In this document: positions 61,301-64,000 of the stretch, piece by piece | Layout: every line of letters begins with the position of its first letter | Position numbering within the stretch: the first letter of the stretch is position 1 | Assembly: GCF_000204055.1 (NCBI RefSeq) | Contig: NW_006768848.1 | Coordinates: 1 to 64,000 of the forward strand | Direction: 5' to 3' | Origin: Melampsora larici-populina 98AG31 | Taxonomy: Eukaryota; Basidiomycota; Pucciniomycetes; Pucciniales; Melampsoraceae | Length of the DNA: 64,000 bases | Position numbers and translations under genes: made by a program | The notes under the pieces: generated by a model | The model's input: the letters and a program-made list of their open reading frames with translations, nothing else | Database searches by the model: none | Told to the model about the DNA's origin: nothing

Positions 61301-63083
61301 AGTTGAAATTAGGGTGGCCTAATCGGTGATGAAGGTTTTCAAGTGTATCAGATGATTGATTGATTGTCGAAGATAGAGGCTGAGTGGAAATTTGACGTAC
61401 AGGACATTCGATCAGTTTAACGACCATCAGATTGCCCGAGAAGAATCCTTTAAAAAGTGTTCTGTTGCCTAAATTCAAGCTGAAGATGTTAGGTTGCGTC
61501 GGATGAATCACAGGAACGACTCCCTTCTTGATCAAAGCACCAGCAGCTATTAAATTCTTGTTTAATAAAGGTACATAGAGAGAATTTTCAAAGATCATTG
61601 TCTTGCCATCACTATCGAGCAAGTAAGCAGTCCCAATTCGTTCAATGGTGAGTGTTTCGCTTCCTCCAGCTAAATTCAGTCTTTTGTCAGGATCGGGATT
61701 AGGGATCAGTGATTTTGGATCGAAATGTTTGAGGTTATTAAACATGTGATGAGATGATCCAGTGTCAGCGAGACCGAAAGAGTTGCTTGGAATTTTGGCT
61801 TGAACTGCTTTGTTGCTGCAGAAGTAATCAGTGTGAAATACAGTCGGTTGATCGGTATCGGTAGTCACATTCATTGAATTCATTGCTTTGGTTAATTCAT
61901 TAATGCTGGGATCAACCGTTGATGATGGTTCAGTGTTAGCGGATGTATGACGATGTTGGAAAGATTTAGACGAGGTGCTTGATTGTAAATGACTTGGTAC
62001 CGGTCCTCTCCATCTTCCTTTATTGATTAGATCTTGCTGACATTTGATCTTCTTGTCTTGATTCTTCGGATTTTCAAAACAGTCATCTTTACCGTACTTA
62101 CATACACATTGATCGGAAGTGCATTTAGGCCTGCTGGGCTGATTGTTGTAATTGCCGCGATTGTTGGTTCTGTTGATCGCATGAGCTCCAGGTCTGAATA
62201 ATTGACTTTTGTACAGATTAGCAAATTGAGGTAAGTTTCTAATTTCCTTCTCTTTGAGTAAAATATACTGCTCAACGCCGTCGTAAGTAAGCGGTTTCAC
62301 CATATCAAAGACATTAGATAATAAGATTTGATTATCTTGATGAAGTGATTTGATGAGTCTTCTAGCTAGTTGGCCATCAGTGAGTTCGCCTCCTGCTAGC
62401 ATAAGTTCATCTTTCATCTCTCTAAATTTGGCCAAGTGCGTTTCAAGAGTTGTGCGATTATCTTGTCTCAAGTCATCTAAATCATTATCTAATTGAAATT
62501 GAGCTGCTTCTGATGTTGGGGCTTTATTGCTTCTGACGATGGACCATAACTTTGAAGGTTCATATTCTAAATCGACTTCTCCATCTACTCTGATTTGTAA
62601 TTTTGACTCGACATAAGCTGAAGTAGATGATTCCATGCGGTTGAGAAGAAAATTTGTAAGACATTCTTTATTGGCCAAGTGTTCTTCATCCGTTATATCA
62701 TCAGGTTTATCGGGTGTTGTTAGATATTTGTCTAAACATAAAGGTTTCAAGGATCTTTTGATTCCCATAGCCCAGCGAGTATAATTGCTCTTTCCTAAAT
62801 TGACGGTGGCCGTTAGTTTACTTAAACTAATGTTCAAAGCAATGGCAAACTCCTTCTGGGTAGTTGGAGTTGTGGATTGACTCATGTTGATAGGGATTGT
62901 TTCAACAGGATCAGTACGACGAGTAAAGGTAGAAACAGTATCGTTGATTGGATTGGCAGGAGCGGTGATAGTATTATCAGAAGAAATAGAGTCGGCAGAG
63001 TTTGATGGAAGGTCAGTCTCCGTATCGTCTTCAGAATCGATACTGGAGTTTACGGGAGAAGGTGCGTTGGAAGGCGATGACAT
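58398..63083 (-). CDS. Copia Gag-Pol polyprotein (1561 aa), intact
   Basis: Single open frame from ATG 63081-63083. N-terminal disordered Ser/Asp-rich part (1-65), then a Gag/UBN2-type region (about 75-300; SKLTATVNLGKSNYTRWAMG). A Cys-rich knuckle follows (CTSDQCVCKYGKDDC), not a canonical CCHC. Protease DTGSSHH at about residue 438. The integrase has HHRLGHPNFNYLQ...CISCIKSK and the D,D,E core DLSGIV, LDQGSEF, EQNGVSERA (about 650-750). The RT has KARYVAKGFSQ, FLNNHLDYEIYMELP and the catalytic YVHVDDMAITG (about 1230). RNase H has DADWAGN-, SSTEAEYRA and KTIFHARTKHIEIQYHFIREL (about 1400-1530). No stop, frameshift or missing catalytic residue was seen. It is transcribed opposite to the Ty3 element. 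Confidence 0.93.
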   Translation of the reverse strand: MSSPSNAPSPVNSSIDSEDDTETDLPSNSADSISSDNTITAPANPINDTVSTFTRRTDPVETIPINMSQSTTPTTQKEFAIALNISLSKLTATVNLGKSNYTRWAMGIKRSLKPLCLDKYLTTPDKPDDITDEEHLANKECLTNFLLNRMESSTSAYVESKLQIRVDGEVDLEYEPSKLWSIVRSNKAPTSEAAQFQLDNDLDDLRQDNRTTLETHLAKFREMKDELMLAGGELTDGQLARRLIKSLHQDNQILLSNVFDMVKPLTYDGVEQYILLKEKEIRNLPQFANLYKSQLFRPGAHAINRTNNRGNYNNQPSRPKCTSDQCVCKYGKDDCFENPKNQDKKIKCQQDLINKGRWRGPVPSHLQSSTSSKSFQHRHTSANTEPSSTVDPSINELTKAMNSMNVTTDTDQPTVFHTDYFCSNKAVQAKIPSNSFGLADTGSSHHMFNNLKHFDPKSLIPNPDPDKRLNLAGGSETLTIERIGTAYLLDSDGKTMIFENSLYVPLLNKNLIAAGALIKKGVVPVIHPTQPNIFSLNLGNRTLFKGFFSGNLMVVKLIECPVRQISTQPLSSTINQSSDTLENLHHRLGHPNFNYLQKMIRDKLIEGVSVGCDLSKPVDCISCIKSKSERPPFSHSRPRATMKLENVHVDLSGIVRGYVNDGYLYYILFTNDMTGMQFVYFLKSKDKNSVFNALCAFITFAERQSDCKVKCFTLDQGSEFFNNLFVPYCCDQGIWLHETAAYTPEQNGVSERANKTITYKARALLEHSNLPPSFCFEAVNTTVYLDNRTISSSYNKGSMTPFEGWYGRKPSISHIRTFGCAVEYLICKSQRDGKFHAITRTGVLIGFTTDNFNYRIYDLESRKIVTTRDVKFREHIFPFRKSVKFNYQHLFSKKELNDLNIENPDFEPVINLDDDDYPLIPKQQPLINSREVTQESEPPSETDESIDDPQPPILSPEQTVESEPPSVENPGDDRPTTKEEPTVRRSAREHRPPDRFKPSSSHAFWSDINAFIASDDPDCYAFATTPTVRLVNEPKTYKQASKSPEKDDWIAAMNKEIDSINKRKVWTIVRRPKNRAVVGGRWVYRIKPNLDGSIAKFKARYVAKGFSQVPGVDYHETYSPTGKPTSLRVFIAMAALNGWPIHSMDAICAFLNNHLDYEIYMELPDNLRELYEEDMVACLARTIYGLKQSAKYWSDDVTEFLLSIGFRKSDADACVFIRISSDGSKFSAMYVHVDDMAITGNEISVIKELIAKRWDMEDLGISHCIVGIQISRTSQFSYAIGQPAMIESVLERFNMTQCKPASTPLPADLKLTQATDFEAEDFAHQNMPYRNGVGSLMYLSQCSRPDISYAVGVLSQHLDRPSKAHWNAFTHVLRYLRGTTHLFIEYNAGSEGLSGNQSWKCPYGFSDADWAGNKDNRRSTTGYIFKLLGGAISWKSRLQPTVALSSTEAEYRATTEAGQEATWLQTLLISFGFTITKPTRLHCDNLGAIDLTSKTIFHARTKHIEIQYHFIRELVKRGTIELQHCNSHRMIADVLTKPLGKSPFQWLRKAIGLHHREATST

Positions 63084-63110
63084 AAATTGATGGATTTTAA
63101 ATAAAAGTCG

Positions 63111-63128
63111 AGTTCACTCTCGCTACCA
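63111..63128 (-). other. Primer-binding site of the copia element
   Basis: Directly after the 5' LTR on the minus strand, TGGTAGCGAGAGTGAACT. The TGGTAGCG start fits the initiator-methionine tRNA primer used by many copia-type elements; the tRNA itself is not in the window. Confidence 0.7.
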
Positions 63129-63775
63129 TGAGAGAATCCAAGGAACTCGACACCTGGTAAAAGCCAGTAAACGGGCTAAGTCCTTCTGGTTCTGAACACC
63201 AAGGACAACAATACTACACACCTGGTAAAAGCCAGTAAACGGGCTAAGTCCTTCTGGTTCTGAACACCAAGGACAACAATACTACACACCTATTAAAGGT
63301 GAGAGGGACAAGATTCAATACGCCTAATTTTCCTCAGTGGACTGATGATTTCATTGATCATAACTTAAACAACAGACCTGGTAAAAGCCAGTAAACGGGC
63401 TAAGTCCTTCTGGTTCTGAACACCAAGGACAACAATACTACACACCTATTAAAGGTGAGAGGGACAAGATTCAATCTATACAAAAGGAGATGACAGAAAC
63501 AAGAACAATTGATGAATAAGGTTGATATGAATGAATTGAATATAATGTTAGAGAAAAGAACTCACACGCCTAATTTTCCTCAGTGGACTGATGAGGAAAA
63601 AGAGGCGTGCGCGAAGTGGCAATCAGTATGAACTAAGTTGAGTGATACAATGATGATACAGCTAAATTGTAATTAGGTTTGAGGTTTTGTATTGGTGATC
63701 ATATTGTATCGGTGACTGTATGGTTTTGGTGAGGTATGTGTTTGTCGTGATTGAAATAAATGATATATCTTGACA
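63129..63775 (-). repeat. 5' LTR of the copia element
   Basis: 647 bp, the partner of 57580-58240, with the same three hairpin units. The promoter for the polyprotein should lie here. Confidence 0.9.
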
Positions 63776-63780
63776 ATTAT

Positions 63781-63887
63781 CACAAAAATATGCTGCTGAA
63801 CATGTTAAAAGATTTTATCCTAGAGTTGTGGCAATATTAGCAGAAGAAGAGGAGGTGGGCATTGAAGAGGAAGAAGCGCAATTATAA
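63781..63887 (+). CDS. C-terminal end of the Ty3 Pol, cut off by the copia element
   Basis: Continues the pol frame that stops at 57579, with a split codon at the insertion point. It encodes a short tail with HVKRFYPR and an acidic end (EEEEVGIEEEE) and stops at TAA 63885-63887. The remaining 113 bp to the window edge are A-rich. Confidence 0.75.
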
Positions 63888-64000
63888 GTATAAATTAACA
63901 CTAATAATATTATTAATTTCAAAGATAAAAATATATATAAAAGATTAAAAGAATTAAAAGATCAGAATAAAAATATAAGATAAGATTTAAAAAGAAAAAT
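63888..64000 (+). other. A-rich 3' untranslated region of the Ty3 element
   Basis: No coding sequence. The polypurine tract and 3' LTR of the Ty3 element are expected just beyond the window. Confidence 0.5.

Larger units (their letters stand above)
57580..63775 (-). mobile_element. Intact Ty1/copia LTR retrotransposon, 6.2 kb, TSD ATTAT
   Basis: Two near-identical LTRs with TG...CA ends flank a single uninterrupted minus-strand polyprotein. The 5-bp target duplication ATTAT is perfect (57575-57579 and 63776-63780). The LTRs differ by about one 14-bp indel and scattered substitutions, so insertion is recent. It lies in the last codons of the Ty3 pol gene, antisense to it. A primer-binding site and polypurine tract are in the right places. 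A solo LTR of the same family is at 9302-9938. Confidence 0.93.
38802..64000 (+). mobile_element. Ty3/gypsy-type LTR retrotransposon, carrying two nested insertions, 3' end outside window
   Basis: Left LTR 38802-40396, primer-binding site at about 40400, gag from 40648, pol from 52948 and its end at 63887. Two later elements split it: a KDZ transposon (42362-52939) and a copia element (57580-63775). Without them the element would be about 8.4 kb to the window edge. The last 110 bp are A-rich non-coding sequence; the 3' LTR is not in the window. It landed in the copia fragment 36742-38801. The element is strikingly AT-rich, including its codon use (TTA, ATT, AAT, GAA dominate), compared with the host genes. 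Confidence 0.85.

Overview
This window looks like a repeat-rich chromosome segment of a basidiomycete, most likely a rust fungus (Pucciniales). The reasons are intron-dense genes with short GT-AG introns (14 exons in three separate genes), a KDZ-type DNA transposon with its cysteine-cluster region, long AT-rich Ty3 and Ty1/copia LTR retrotransposons with uninterrupted polyproteins, and a galactofuranose-pathway gene. The taxon is an inference from gene content. No rRNA, tRNA or CRISPR array was seen.

Positions 1-13,100 are a transposon graveyard. In order: nested short TIR elements (1,960-3,718); a possible LTR-like block (about 4,440-5,169); a solo LTR of the same Ty3 family that occupies the far end of the window (5,170-7,013), itself hit by a MITE; and the remains of a minus-strand host gene broken by two insertions, a copia-family solo LTR (9,302-9,938, TSD GAAGA) and a 2.2-kb long-TIR element (10,168-12,379, TSD CTTGCT).

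Positions 13,192-32,950 form the gene island. Genes, in order: ferric reductase 1 (+), UDP-galactopyranose mutase (-), ERG28-like sterol scaffold (-), TPR/DUF4470 protein (+), START-like lipid-binding membrane protein (-), ferric reductase 2 (+). The two reductases are paralogues with the same 14-exon layout. They would serve high-affinity iron or copper uptake at the plasma membrane. The mutase makes UDP-galactofuranose for cell-surface glycans, and ERG28 tethers the sterol C-4 demethylation enzymes in the ER. These are independent housekeeping or surface functions, not an operon.

Positions 32,951-64,000 are stacked mobile elements. A decayed copia fragment (about 35,957-38,801) is truncated by a Ty3/gypsy element that starts at 38,802 and runs off the window. 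That Ty3 element is split twice: a 10.58-kb KDZ transposon (42,362-52,939, 8-bp TSD TCCAGTAA) sits inside its gag-pol frame, and an intact 6.2-kb copia element (57,580-63,775, 5-bp TSD ATTAT) sits near the pol 3' end. Gag and pol are in the same frame across both insertion points, so both insertions are recent. The KDZ element carries about 0.5-kb TIRs packed with a TCAGACCGCTCTGA motif, a transposase gene and a second chromatin-like gene, both carrying apparent C-to-T nonsense codons. The copia LTRs carry a repeated RNA-hairpin unit whose stem shows a compensatory change relative to the solo LTR at 9,302-9,938.

All exon boundaries were derived by hand from splice sites, frame continuity and paralogue comparison. 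No database search was possible.
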